DNA of 64,000 bases from Candidatus Thiodiazotropha endoloripes (GCA_001709035.1 LVKA01000015.1:62001-126000); one strand, 5' to 3'. Positions 55,100 through 63,415 are shown, counted from the stretch's first letter. The notes: a model not told the origin generated them from the sequence alone. Numbers and translations are program-made.

Positions 55100-55489
55100 G
55101 CCTCCCCCTTGCAAAGTGCGTTCTTGAATTGTTATCTACCGCGTTCTCAAAGATAAACTCAGGACACGTTCACTCTGCTCTCAGTTACAGATTACTTATT
55201 AGTTTGGTAGGAAATAGTTTCCGGCGCAGATACCAACTTGCTTATCATTTTTTGTTTAAGACTAGACCTGAAAATACCCTAACACTATGCAATTTTTATA
55301 ATTGATGATCAATACGTCTTGCTGTAAACCGCTTTTTTTCTGATTACTCAAAAGTATATTAGCTTTTTATAAATGAGTATTTTCCCTAATTGATGAGATG
55401 CCATTAAAAGTGTGATTATTGAGCGGGTAAAAATTCGCAAACATGAGGGTCATGGAATTGCGAAGTTAATAAAAAAACGGAGGAAGTAG
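55100..55489. promoter_or_regulatory. Divergent promoter region of the two multiheme operons
   Basis: A 390-base AT-rich spacer shared by the HAO-like and pentaheme/OTR units. At 55301-55313 lies ATTGATGATCAAT, a perfect 6-bp inverted repeat around one base. It contains TTGAT and ATCAA half-sites like FNR, but the spacing (one base rather than four) does not fit FNR. GGAGG lies seven bases before the pentaheme ATG. No sigma-54 element found. Confidence 0.55.
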
Positions 55490-56770
55490 ATGGATAATAA
55501 CAAAGGGCTTACCCTGCTGTTCGCAATAATCGGATGGTTTGGTATACACACTCTCGCATTGGCTGAACCCCTTCATCAAATCTCATCGGAAACCTGCAAG
55601 ACCTGCCACAAAGAGATCTACAAGCAGTGGAAAGGATCGATGCATGGAAACAGTTCAGCACTCAACGATCCGATTCACGCCACCTTCTACAAAAAGGTAG
55701 TGGGTGACCCTACCAAGGAAGGGGTTAAACACAAGGCATCAGGCAAGTATCCCATCTGTCTGCAGTGCCATGCACCCAATGCGGCAAAGGATAAAACCAC
55801 CAAACTCGACGCCAAACCGGCCTACTCCGAAGGGGTCAACTGTGTGGTTTGCCATACCCTGAAAAAGTACAACGGCATTCAGGCGCCGAATGGCAAATTG
55901 CAGCTCGGCCTGAAGGCCTATGACTACTCCAAAGATGCGATACAGGGACCGGGAAGACACTCCAATGTCGGCTTGCAGAAACTGTCTGCCGCAGGTGACG
56001 CCTTCGGTGGCAGCGCCATGAGCGACGACAGTAAGCCCAATCCACATTTAGGCGAAGCGGTAACCGTTGACGGCAAAGAGATTCCCTCCATTCCTATGGA
56101 GAGCAATCCCAAACTGATGAAAACCTCAGATGCCTGCATGGGTTGTCATGACCAGCGTAACAACCCACACGGTGTTCCTCTCTGTCAGACCGGTAACGAG
56201 TACTCCATCAGCCACTCTCAGGTAAACTGTCTCTCCTGTCATATGCCGATCAATGACGGGCTGGCGGATCACTCCATGGGTGGTGGACACGACAGCGGCA
56301 TTCTGCAGCGTTCTGTGGTGTTTGATGTCTCTACCGAATCTGTTGGGGATGTCATCCGGGCAACTGCCTATCTGAAAAACCCTCAACCTCACAGCCTGCC
56401 AACCGGGGCGCCTTTCCGTAATATCTACATGAAGCTGACTGCCTATGATGGCGAGGGTAATGTGGTCTGGGAAAATGCCAAGGGTCATCCGAAGGATGGG
56501 GATTCCAAAGCCTACTTCGTCTATGCCTTGGCTGACAGCGAAGGTAAACCAGCCATGCCGCCTACCGCAACAGCACTGGGTAAGGATTCACGTCTTAAGC
56601 CTCACGAAGAGCGGACCCTGGTCTACGATATACCGTCGAAAGGGGTAAAACTGGTGCGCGGTGAACTCTACTACAATCTGCTTTGGCCGGTACTGGTAGA
56701 GAAGTTCAAGCACCTGCCGGAAGATTTGACCGCACCTACACTGATAGCAACTGCGGAAAGCACACTTTAA
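55490..56770 (+). CDS. Pentaheme cytochrome c with C-terminal beta domain
   Basis: Secreted protein of 426 residues with signal peptide (to ...THTLALA) and five CXXCH sites: CKTCH, CLQCH, CVVCH, CMGCH and CLSCH, all within residues ~34-255. This part resembles cytochrome c554-type electron carriers. From ~270 on, a heme-free domain (VFDVSTESVGDVIRATAYLK, NPQPHSLPTGAPFRNIYMKL) looks like a beta-sandwich of the kind found after multiheme domains in such proteins. Preceded by a strong GGAGG. A hairpin follows before the OTR gene. It probably shuttles electrons to the OTR-type protein or to the HAO-like protein; the true role is unknown. Confidence 0.85.
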   Translation: MDNNKGLTLLFAIIGWFGIHTLALAEPLHQISSETCKTCHKEIYKQWKGSMHGNSSALNDPIHATFYKKVVGDPTKEGVKHKASGKYPICLQCHAPNAAKDKTTKLDAKPAYSEGVNCVVCHTLKKYNGIQAPNGKLQLGLKAYDYSKDAIQGPGRHSNVGLQKLSAAGDAFGGSAMSDDSKPNPHLGEAVTVDGKEIPSIPMESNPKLMKTSDACMGCHDQRNNPHGVPLCQTGNEYSISHSQVNCLSCHMPINDGLADHSMGGGHDSGILQRSVVFDVSTESVGDVIRATAYLKNPQPHSLPTGAPFRNIYMKLTAYDGEGNVVWENAKGHPKDGDSKAYFVYALADSEGKPAMPPTATALGKDSRLKPHEERTLVYDIPSKGVKLVRGELYYNLLWPVLVEKFKHLPEDLTAPTLIATAESTL

Positions 56771-56783
56771 CTGATAACAAACA

Positions 56784-56809
56784 GGCTTGGCATCAGCGGA
56801 TGCCAAGCC
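56784..56809 (+). other. 11-bp hairpin between pentaheme and OTR genes
   Basis: GGCTTGGCATC and GATGCCAAGCC pair perfectly around a 4-base loop, right after the pentaheme stop. No T-run follows. It may protect the upstream mRNA or reduce read-through into the OTR gene. Confidence 0.65.
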
Positions 56810-56946
56810 GCACAAACCTCACTTTCAGAGGTTGGATTTATCCTCTGAGCAGTATCGAAAAATCCCGTTGTATTTGCAGGACGCATAAGTAGTTGTACTT
56901 GGCGAACCATGTCGGTTTGTCCCTAATATTGACTATAGGTGGCGTG

Positions 56947-58569
56947 ATGCTTCGTATTGCCCGATGCTTGAAAAACAGCAACCCTGGTCTGTTGTCTCTA
57001 GTCTGTTTTCTACTGGTTTGTCTGCCTCTAGCTTCAGCAACTGCCGCAGTTGAAAAGCAGAGCAACTCTACAGCTGATCACACGAAATTCGAAGAGCTCC
57101 AACAGGAGTTTGATTCCGCTCCCGAGGTGACCAAGGCCTGCCTGGGTTGCCATACCGAGGCCAGTAAACAGATCCATAAAACCACCCATTGGAATTGGAA
57201 ATTCACCCATCCGGCAACCAATCAGGAATTAGGTAAAAAGAAGGTGGTCAACAGCTTTTGCGGCTCTATTATCACCAACTATGCCCGCTGCACCAGTTGT
57301 CATATCGGTTATGGCTGGAAGGACGACAGCTTCGATTTTGCCTCAGAAGTGAATGTCGACTGCCTGGCCTGCCACGACACCACCGATACCTATCGAAAAT
57401 TTCCCACGGATGCCGGTCATCCCGCTTATGTGGATAAGCCCTTCCCGCCGAAAAAGGGCAAAATATGGAAGGCGCCGGATCTTACACATGTGGCACAAAA
57501 TGTCGGCAAGACCCGCCGGCAGAACTGTGGCAACTGCCATTTCCTTGGTGGCGGTGGCGACGGGGTAAAACATGGCGACCTCGACTCCTCCATGTACAAC
57601 CCGTCAAAAGAGCTGGATGTGCATATGGGTGTGGATGGACTCAATTTCGTCTGCACCGAATGTCATACCACCGATGGGCATGATGTTAAGGGCAGCCGAT
57701 ATACCACAGTGGCCAAGGATACCCACGGTATCGACATACCAGGCCGGGATGATGAAAGCCGAGCCACCTGTGAGTCCTGCCACGGCCTCAAGCCCCATAC
57801 TGAAACCATCAACAACAAGATCAACGACCATACGGACAAGGTGGCCTGTCAAACCTGCCATATCCCCTACTATGCCAAGGGAGGCATACCGTCAAAAACC
57901 TGGTGGGATTGGTCAACCGCAGGACGAATGGATGCGGATGGTAAACATATCAAGAAAAAGGATGAAAATGGTTATGTCACTTATGTAACCAAAAAAGGCA
58001 GTTTTGAGTGGGGTGAAAACCTGATTCCGGAATATGACTGGCTCTCCGGCGATATCCGTTATCAGGAACTTGATCAAAAACTCGATCCGAATGCCATCGT
58101 CCCCATCAATACCTTCAATGGCAGTTACGATGATCCTGACGCCAGAATCTGGCCTTTCAAGATCATGCGGGGGAAGCAACCCTACGACAAGGGCAATAAT
58201 ACCCTGGTCATCACCCATCTTTTCGGCAAGGACAGTGAGGCCTATTGGAAATCCTTCGACTGGAATCGGGCCATCAAGGCTGCCATGGATGCTGCCGGTG
58301 CAGACTATAGCGGTGAATATGGTTTTATCGAGACCACCTACCACTGGCCTCTGTCCCATATGGTGGCGCCTAAGGCAGAAGCCCTTGGTTGTGACAGTTG
58401 TCACAGCCGGGATGGTCGCCTGGCCAATCTGACTGGATTCTACATGCCGGGCAGAGACCGGAATGAGCTCCTCGATATCATCGGCTGGCTGGCGGTTTTA
58501 GGTACCCTGGGTGGCGTTTCACTTCACGGCTTGGCCCGGATAGCAATGCGCGGCAGGAGGAAAGATTGA
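56947..58569 (+). CDS. otr: Octaheme tetrathionate reductase-type cytochrome c
   Basis: OTR-family protein of 540 residues with eight CXXCH sites: CLGCH, CTSCH, CLACH, CGNCH, CTECH, CESCH, CQTCH and CDSCH. The family hallmark GGGGDGVKHGDLDSSMYNPS follows the fourth heme. A signal segment (LLSLVCFLLVCLPLASATAA) precedes the mature protein, and a C-terminal helix (IIGWLAVLGTLGGVSLHGLA) anchors it in the membrane. Shewanella OTR reduces tetrathionate, nitrite and hydroxylamine in vitro; its physiological substrate is not settled. ATG 56947 has AGGTGG upstream and is preferred to an earlier in-frame start. Its stop overlaps the cytochrome b start. Confidence 0.93.
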   Translation: MLRIARCLKNSNPGLLSLVCFLLVCLPLASATAAVEKQSNSTADHTKFEELQQEFDSAPEVTKACLGCHTEASKQIHKTTHWNWKFTHPATNQELGKKKVVNSFCGSIITNYARCTSCHIGYGWKDDSFDFASEVNVDCLACHDTTDTYRKFPTDAGHPAYVDKPFPPKKGKIWKAPDLTHVAQNVGKTRRQNCGNCHFLGGGGDGVKHGDLDSSMYNPSKELDVHMGVDGLNFVCTECHTTDGHDVKGSRYTTVAKDTHGIDIPGRDDESRATCESCHGLKPHTETINNKINDHTDKVACQTCHIPYYAKGGIPSKTWWDWSTAGRMDADGKHIKKKDENGYVTYVTKKGSFEWGENLIPEYDWLSGDIRYQELDQKLDPNAIVPINTFNGSYDDPDARIWPFKIMRGKQPYDKGNNTLVITHLFGKDSEAYWKSFDWNRAIKAAMDAAGADYSGEYGFIETTYHWPLSHMVAPKAEALGCDSCHSRDGRLANLTGFYMPGRDRNELLDIIGWLAVLGTLGGVSLHGLARIAMRGRRKD

Positions 58570-59165
58570 TGGCAAAAGTAATGATGTACAAACGCTTTGA
58601 GCGTTTATGGCATTGGTCTCAGGCTTTCCTGATCATATCGATGCTGATTACCGGCTTCGAAATTCATGGCACCCTCACCCTTTTCGGCTTTGAACAGGCG
58701 GTGGACCTGCATATCACCTTTGCCTGGACACTGATCGGTCTGTGGATATTTGCCATCTTCTGGCATCTGACCACCGGGGAGTGGAAGCAGTACATCCCCT
58801 CCAGCGCCAACAAGCTGATGGCGATGGCCAAATACTACGGGGTCGACATCTTTCTCGGTGGGGGCCACCCGTTCCACAAAACCAGGGAGCACAAGCTCAA
58901 TCCGCTGCAGCGCATGGCCTACCTTTCTCTTCATGTGCTGATCTCCCCGGCGGTCTGGCTCAGCGGCCTGCTCTATCTTTTCTATACCTCCTGGGATGCC
59001 TGGGGTCTGGGGTGGCTGAGCCTGGGTGCCATAGCCCTGATCCATACAGCAGCCGCCTTTGCCATGCTGACCTTTCTGGTGGCCCATCTCTACCTGGCGA
59101 TTACCACCAGCAAGGAGCCCTTTGGCTATGTGAAGGCGATGATCACCGGTTACGAGGAAGAGTAG
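58569..59165 (+). CDS. Cytochrome b561-type membrane subunit
   Basis: A 198-residue b-type cytochrome with four transmembrane helices. Candidate heme ligands: RLWHWSQAFLI, DLHITFAW, LSLHVLISPAVW and FLVAHLYLAI. The family is that of thiosulfate reductase/formate dehydrogenase/Ni-Fe cytochrome b subunits. The ATG overlaps the OTR stop (TGATG), so OTR and this protein should form a complex that links the quinone pool to the octaheme protein. The segment HKTREHKLNPLQRMAY marks the OTR-associated subgroup in my reading. Confidence 0.92.
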   Translation: MAKVMMYKRFERLWHWSQAFLIISMLITGFEIHGTLTLFGFEQAVDLHITFAWTLIGLWIFAIFWHLTTGEWKQYIPSSANKLMAMAKYYGVDIFLGGGHPFHKTREHKLNPLQRMAYLSLHVLISPAVWLSGLLYLFYTSWDAWGLGWLSLGAIALIHTAAAFAMLTFLVAHLYLAITTSKEPFGYVKAMITGYEEE

Positions 59166-59261
59166 AGCCGCTACGGGCCTGAATTCCGGTCGGACGATCT
59201 ATTTCTCATCTGGGATTGACAAAGGACCAAGATATCTTCAGAATTCGCGTTCCACAAAAAC

Positions 59262-59338
59262 GCGCCCGTAGCTCAGCTGGATAGAGTACCTGGCTACGAA
59301 CCAGGTGGTCGGAGGTTCGAATCCTTCCGGGCGCGCCA
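59262..59338 (+). tRNA. tRNA-Arg (ACG)
   Basis: A complete cloverleaf: acceptor GCGCCCG/CGGGCGC, D-loop AGCTCAGCTGGATAGAG, anticodon stem CCTGG/CCAGG with loop CTACGAA (anticodon ACG), T-loop GGTTCGAATCC, discriminator G and encoded CCA. The ACG anticodon is normally deaminated to ICG and reads CGN codons. It is followed by a tandem repeat of its own 3' end. Confidence 0.98.
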
Positions 59339-59608
59339 TTTTAAGCTGGGTGCTTACCCGCCAGCCAAGCTGGAACCTCCCAACGTGAACTTGAGATAAT
59401 TCGAACCTCCGAATCAAAACAGCCGGTTCGACCAGGCACGCCAGTGCCGCAGAGCAGCTAATAGCTGTTAATCCTTCCGGGCGCACCATTTTAGGCTTAT
59501 ACACCAGCCAAGTTGTAACCTCCCAACATGAATCTAAGATAATTCGAACCTCTGAATCAAAACGGTCGGGTCGACCAGGCACGCCAGTATCGAAGAGCAG
59601 TTAGAATC
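59321..59608 (+). repeat. Tandem ~150-bp repeat carrying the tRNA 3' end
   Basis: Unit 1 starts inside the tRNA at ATCCTTCCGGGCGCGCCATT; unit 2 starts at 59471 with ATCCTTCCGGGCGCACCATT. Both continue with near-identical sequence containing CCAGCCAAG, AACCTCCCAAC, AGATAATTCGAACCTC, GAATCAAAAC and GACCAGGCACGCCAGT. Unit 2 differs by scattered substitutions and a small deletion. Such copies of tRNA 3' ends are left by integrative elements, but simple tandem duplication is equally possible because no integrase gene is present. Confidence 0.85.
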
Positions 59609-59865
59609 TTTTTATCCTTTTCCCAGCGCTTGCACAACTAGCTAAAACGCACTCCACACCATAAATAACTCCTTATAATCATAATGTTAGGAATCTGACA
59701 ACCAAAACCCTTGTAAAACATCTATTCCTCTATAATTGCTTTTGAAGAGCATTGGGTTACTTAAATCAGATTTCTCAAAAAGACCATATGTTATAATTAC
59801 ACCGTTCAATTTTTTGTATTTGTTCCTCCAGGAACCTGAATGAACAGGATTACGGGATTTCTCAG
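59609..59865. other. Upstream region of the CHASE-GGDEF gene
   Basis: AT-rich spacer. A nine-codon frame at 59840-59869 (ATG ... TGA, MNRITGFLS) has AGGA six bases upstream. Its stop overlaps the TTG start of the next gene, which could couple translation, or the true start lies here and a one-base frameshift separates them. Confidence 0.5.
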
Positions 59866-61275
59866 TTGAATCTTGATCTGCACAAATTCAAAGGAAAACG
59901 TTCCCTTGCCATAGTTTCAGGGCTTCTCTTCTTCCTCGTGGTGGCCGCCACGGCGGAAGTGATTGCCTATCTGCTGGAGGCAAAAAATCAGGAGCATGAG
60001 CGTTCCAGCGTGGTGAAAAAAGTCTCCACTCTTAGAGCCAGGCTGGAGGGGGAACTCAATTCCACACTCCACCTTACCCGTGGCTTGATTGCCTATGTGG
60101 CAACTCATCCAGATATCCAAGAGCCTAATTTTTCTCAGCTGGTCAGCGAAATCCTGACTCAGGGACGAAACATCCGAAACATCGGTTTGGCCCGAAACAA
60201 TATCATTACCCATATTTTTCCATTAGCGGGAAATGAATCGGCACTGGGACTGGAGTATGAGAAAAACAGTAAACAGTGGCCTGCTGTAAAACAGGCGATG
60301 GATGCCAAAGGTACCGTTGTCGCAGGACCGGTAAACCTGGTACAGGGTGGTCAGGCGTTTATCGCCCGAACCCCGATATTTACCCGCAAAGGCATCACCG
60401 GTCTGTTGAGTGAACATAAACCCAGCTATTGGGGTATGGCTTCCATCGTGATCGATATACCGAGTCTGTTTCAGAGTGCAGGGATCTCGGAACAGACCGA
60501 TGGACTCGCACTGGCACTCAGGGGTAAAGATAGCCAGGGCGCACAGGGTGAAATGATCTTCGGCGATGAGGCACTTTTTCAAAGGTCACCGGTTGTTCAA
60601 TCCATTGTACTTCCCAATGGCAATTGGCAAATCGCCGCAATCCCTATTGCAGGATGGGGCTCAGGCCTGACCCCGGTCTGGCTATTACGCACCAGTGGCT
60701 GGTTGTTGGCACTGCTGATTGGCGCTTTGATTGCGGCCTTGGTCGAGACCCGGGCCACCAACCTGGAATTGGCCCTGCACGATCCGCTAACCGCTCTACC
60801 CAACAGGCGACTGCTGGAAGACCGCATGCAGCAGTTACTTGAACATCATAAAAGGAACAATACCGGCTTTGGGGTACTCAGTATCGACCTGGATGGTTTC
60901 AAAGCAGTCAATGATCAGTATGGGCATCGTGTTGGTGACAAACTGCTGCAAATCGCCGCATTCCGCATGCAGTCGAGCATCCGTGCCACAGATACTGTCT
61001 GTCGAAGCGGCGGTGACGAATTCATCATTCTGATTGATGATGTACACACCCGTAGTGATCTGGAAAAGGCACAACAGCAGGTTATCAATAAACTCATTGG
61101 TAACGCGCTTGTGGAAAACCGAACCATCCAACTCCAAGCCAGTTCGGGTATAGCCTACTACCCTGAAGATGGAGAGTCCCTGGACAGTCTGCTCAAAACC
61201 AGTGATCGAAAAATGTATAGTAATAAACGTGGAGGACAGGTGATTGATATCGAATCAGCCAGCCAGTTAAACTGA
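59866..61275 (+). CDS. CHASE-domain diguanylate cyclase
   Basis: Membrane receptor of 469 residues. Helix 1 (~12-35) is followed by a periplasmic CHASE domain (~40-250) with the typical GPVNLVQGGQAFIARTPIF, helix 2 (~272-295, WLLALLIGALIAALVE) and a GGDEF domain (DPLTALPNRRLLEDRM, RSGGDEFIIL). RxxD is present as RATD. CHASE domains sense small organic molecules; the ligand is unknown. The only in-frame start near the N-terminus is TTG 59866, unusual and without its own ribosome site; a tiny upstream frame overlaps it. Confidence 0.9.
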   Translation: MNLDLHKFKGKRSLAIVSGLLFFLVVAATAEVIAYLLEAKNQEHERSSVVKKVSTLRARLEGELNSTLHLTRGLIAYVATHPDIQEPNFSQLVSEILTQGRNIRNIGLARNNIITHIFPLAGNESALGLEYEKNSKQWPAVKQAMDAKGTVVAGPVNLVQGGQAFIARTPIFTRKGITGLLSEHKPSYWGMASIVIDIPSLFQSAGISEQTDGLALALRGKDSQGAQGEMIFGDEALFQRSPVVQSIVLPNGNWQIAAIPIAGWGSGLTPVWLLRTSGWLLALLIGALIAALVETRATNLELALHDPLTALPNRRLLEDRMQQLLEHHKRNNTGFGVLSIDLDGFKAVNDQYGHRVGDKLLQIAAFRMQSSIRATDTVCRSGGDEFIILIDDVHTRSDLEKAQQQVINKLIGNALVENRTIQLQASSGIAYYPEDGESLDSLLKTSDRKMYSNKRGGQVIDIESASQLN

Positions 61276-61529
61276 AATTTGATCAATCCGGGCCTGGCAA
61301 TCACAAACCAAACTGAATTTTCAACCACAACCATCTCGATGAGAACACACATCTACTGATGCGCAAGTTGTGGTGCAGCGACGACCCGATCTCGATACTT
61401 TTTATCCCCCCGCTCTTTTGTGCCACTTACCACGAACTCACGGGATTCGTTTGTAGGATTAGCAACAATCATCCTCGCTGAGTTCTCCTTTCTTCTCATA
61501 TTTCAGGTAAATACCCCAGTTTCTTTCAG

Positions 61530-61919
61530 ATGGAACAGTTTTTGCCACTACCTGATCAGGTAATTTGTGTACAGGTTTCGGGGGATGGTATGGGTTATTC
61601 AGATATTGAGGCTTCGAAGATCGAGACTCTGCTATCGACGGCCGATCCACTGATCCTTGATAGGCGCGACCAGCCGAGTCAAAAACGTGGAAGACTGCCC
61701 AGCGCCCTGCCCGTTTCAGATGAGACCATTGGACAACTGATCCGCCGCCGACGCAGTAATCCAGCAGTACTGGTCTACTGCTATCACGGGAATCAAAGCC
61801 GTGGTCTTTGCAGTTTTCTAAGCCAAATGGGATTGAAAAATGTACACAACCTGGCCGGAGGCTGGGAGGCCTGGGAACGTTTTAAAGCATCTAATGATGA
61901 AACAGGAAAAGAGGCATGA
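61530..61919 (+). CDS. Rhodanese-domain protein, nif-cluster type (RhdN-like)
   Basis: A 129-residue sulfurtransferase. Its active loop VYCYHGNQSRGLCSFL has the catalytic Cys followed by a six-residue loop, and the C-terminal LAGGWEAWERF motif is typical of GlpE/PspE-type rhodaneses. The N-terminal ~55 residues before DRRDQPSQKRGRLPSAL are less conserved. It overlaps the glutaredoxin gene by four bases (ATGA). A rhodanese and a CGFS glutaredoxin also adjoin in nif clusters of Azotobacter-like bacteria (rhdN, grx5nif). This supports, but does not prove, a role in FeS or nitrogenase-cofactor sulfur supply. Confidence 0.85.
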   Translation: MEQFLPLPDQVICVQVSGDGMGYSDIEASKIETLLSTADPLILDRRDQPSQKRGRLPSALPVSDETIGQLIRRRRSNPAVLVYCYHGNQSRGLCSFLSQMGLKNVHNLAGGWEAWERFKASNDETGKEA

Positions 61920-62233
61920 AAACCACAGACAAGATCCGCAAACAGTTGAGTGACCACCCGGTAATTCTCTACATGAAAGGCACCCCTGAAGAGCCCCGCT
62001 GTGGTTTCTCAGCCAAGGCGGCGGCGGTAATGAAAGCAACTCAGGTGGGTTTTGCACATGTGGATGTGCTCAGCTCGCCACTGATCATGCAGGCACTGCC
62101 CGAGGTCTCGGAGTTCCCTACCTTTCCACAGCTGTTCATTAATGGCGAGATCATCGGTGGCAGCGATATTGTCGAGGCGATGTATCAGAGCGGCGAACTG
62201 GTTCCCATGCTCAAAGCAGCCACGGCGCATTAG
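61916..62233 (+). CDS. grxD: CGFS monothiol glutaredoxin (Grx4/Grx5 type)
   Basis: A 105-residue glutaredoxin with the CGFS active site (EEPRCGFSAKAAAVM), the WP-like FPTFPQLFINGEIIGGSDI block and glutathione-binding TFPQ. Such proteins carry a labile [2Fe-2S] cluster with two glutathiones and pass it to apoproteins or to BolA partners. The following gene encodes a BolA protein nine bases away, so a Grx-BolA heterodimer is likely. Length is slightly shorter than GrxD of E. coli. Confidence 0.94.
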   Translation: MKTTDKIRKQLSDHPVILYMKGTPEEPRCGFSAKAAAVMKATQVGFAHVDVLSSPLIMQALPEVSEFPTFPQLFINGEIIGGSDIVEAMYQSGELVPMLKAATAH

Positions 62234-62242
62234 GAGTCACCC

Positions 62243-62509
62243 ATGAATGAGGAAGAGATACTCAACCGTGTGCGTACACTGCATCCGCAAGCGATCATCG
62301 ATGTAGCCGGTGAGGATTGCAGCTTTGAACTCTATGTGGTCAGTAAAGCCTTTGCCGGAGTCTCCATTCTGAAACGTCAGCAACCGATCCTGGCGCTGTT
62401 CAAAGAGGAGATCAGCAACGGTACTCTGCACGCCTTGACGATCAAGGCGAAGACACCGGCTGAACTATCGTCACAGGGCGGATTGGTACAGATACAACCA
62501 CTTACCTGA
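62243..62509 (+). CDS. BolA-family protein (IbaG-like)
   Basis: An 88-residue BolA-fold protein. The core is FELYVVSKAFAGVSILKRQQ, and the C-terminal TLHALTIKAKTPAEL matches the family signature. An Asp-Cys rather than the usual Ser-His is present in the loop before FELYV (GEDCSFEL), which may replace a cluster ligand. The conserved His of the C-terminal motif (LHALTIKA) is present and can bind a shared [2Fe-2S] cluster with the glutaredoxin encoded just upstream. Confidence 0.9.
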   Translation: MNEEEILNRVRTLHPQAIIDVAGEDCSFELYVVSKAFAGVSILKRQQPILALFKEEISNGTLHALTIKAKTPAELSSQGGLVQIQPLT

Positions 62510-62587
62510 ACCGTGCAGACGGCGTAATTGCCCTACCCAAGGCACAATCAAAAATTCTCCAATCAACCGTAACAGACAGGAAACACC

Positions 62588-63136
62588 ATGCATAAGATCG
62601 GTATCTTCTTCGGCACAGAATCGGGTACGACCCGACTGATTGCAAAAAAGATCACCCGCAAAATCAACGCCCGGTATGAGGACCAACCGGCGGCCAAACC
62701 GATCAACATCAACCGGGTGGAGTTGGATCAGTTGCTGGCCTATGACAAGCTCATACTCGGCACACCAACCTATGGTGAAGGCCGGCTGCCAGGAAAGGCG
62801 GCGGGTAACGAGGAGATCAGTTGGGAGGAGTTCCTGCCGCAACTGAAATCCACCGATTTAAGCGGTAAACAGATTGCCCTCTATGGTCTGGGAGATCAGG
62901 AGAGTTATCCCGACCGGTTCGTCGATGGCATGATGCGTCTGCATCGACCTCTGCAAGATGCCGGTGCTGAGTTGATTGGTGGCTGTGCGGTTGAAGGGTT
63001 CGAGTTCAACCACTCAAAGTCGATTGTGGATGGGCGATTTGTCGGTCTGGTTCTGGATCAACATCTGCAGCACTTGCTGACAGAGCAACGCATCGACAGC
63101 TGGCTGGATGAGATTCTACCGTTGATGCTCGTCTGA
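62588..63136 (+). CDS. Long-chain flavodoxin, NifF-like
   Basis: A 182-residue FMN protein. The phosphate loop is FGTESGTTRLIAKKI, the isoalloxazine-flanking loops are GTPTYGEGRLPG and LGDQESYPDRFVDGM, and a ~20-residue insertion (EFNHSKSIVDGRFVGLVLD) marks the long-chain class. The pattern is close to NifF of Azotobacter, the electron donor to nitrogenase. With FeSII, the rhodanese and the glutaredoxin it forms the nif-associated set of this window. FldA of general metabolism is the alternative. Confidence 0.9.
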   Translation: MHKIGIFFGTESGTTRLIAKKITRKINARYEDQPAAKPININRVELDQLLAYDKLILGTPTYGEGRLPGKAAGNEEISWEEFLPQLKSTDLSGKQIALYGLGDQESYPDRFVDGMMRLHRPLQDAGAELIGGCAVEGFEFNHSKSIVDGRFVGLVLDQHLQHLLTEQRIDSWLDEILPLMLV

Positions 63137-63215
63137 ATCTTACTCAGGCTTATTGAGCCGACTGCTCATCCCTTTGTTTGTCCAGCCCCCCCCTAAAAAA
63201 TCACTCTGGGGGCGC

Positions 63216-63299
63216 CTGAAAAAGCACCACTCGGCGTTGCTCGTCACTCATTTGGAACACCAAACGACGTTCCTCGCGCCTTGCTTGGCGCTTTTTCAG
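63216..63299. repeat. 84-bp imperfect inverted repeat
   Basis: CTGAAAAAGC at the left and GCTTTTTCAG at the right end are perfect complements. The interior keeps pairing blocks (CGGCG with CGCCG-like runs, CTCGTC with ACGACG-like runs). It probably folds into a long cruciform. Two direct variants of GCGTTGCTCGTC/CGACGTTCCTCGCGCC style suggest an intergenic repeat family. It follows the flavodoxin gene and may also work as a bidirectional transcription end. Confidence 0.65.
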
Positions 63300-63415
63300 A
63301 CACAACAGGGCGTATTGGATTCGTGTTAACAGGCTCTAGCAAAACGAATGTACAACTGTTTTCTTGTGTATCCCGTATCTCTTCGAATCGGAGTGAATGT
63401 GCTTATATGGCATCT

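Noticed and set aside
59339-59608. Second tRNA gene after tRNA-Arg
   Set aside because: Only the 3' end of a tRNA is repeated; no D or anticodon arm precedes it, so it is not a tRNA gene.
61276-61529. Possible sigma-54 promoter before the rhodanese gene
   Set aside because: TGGCAA is present but lacks a TTGC box at the correct spacing.
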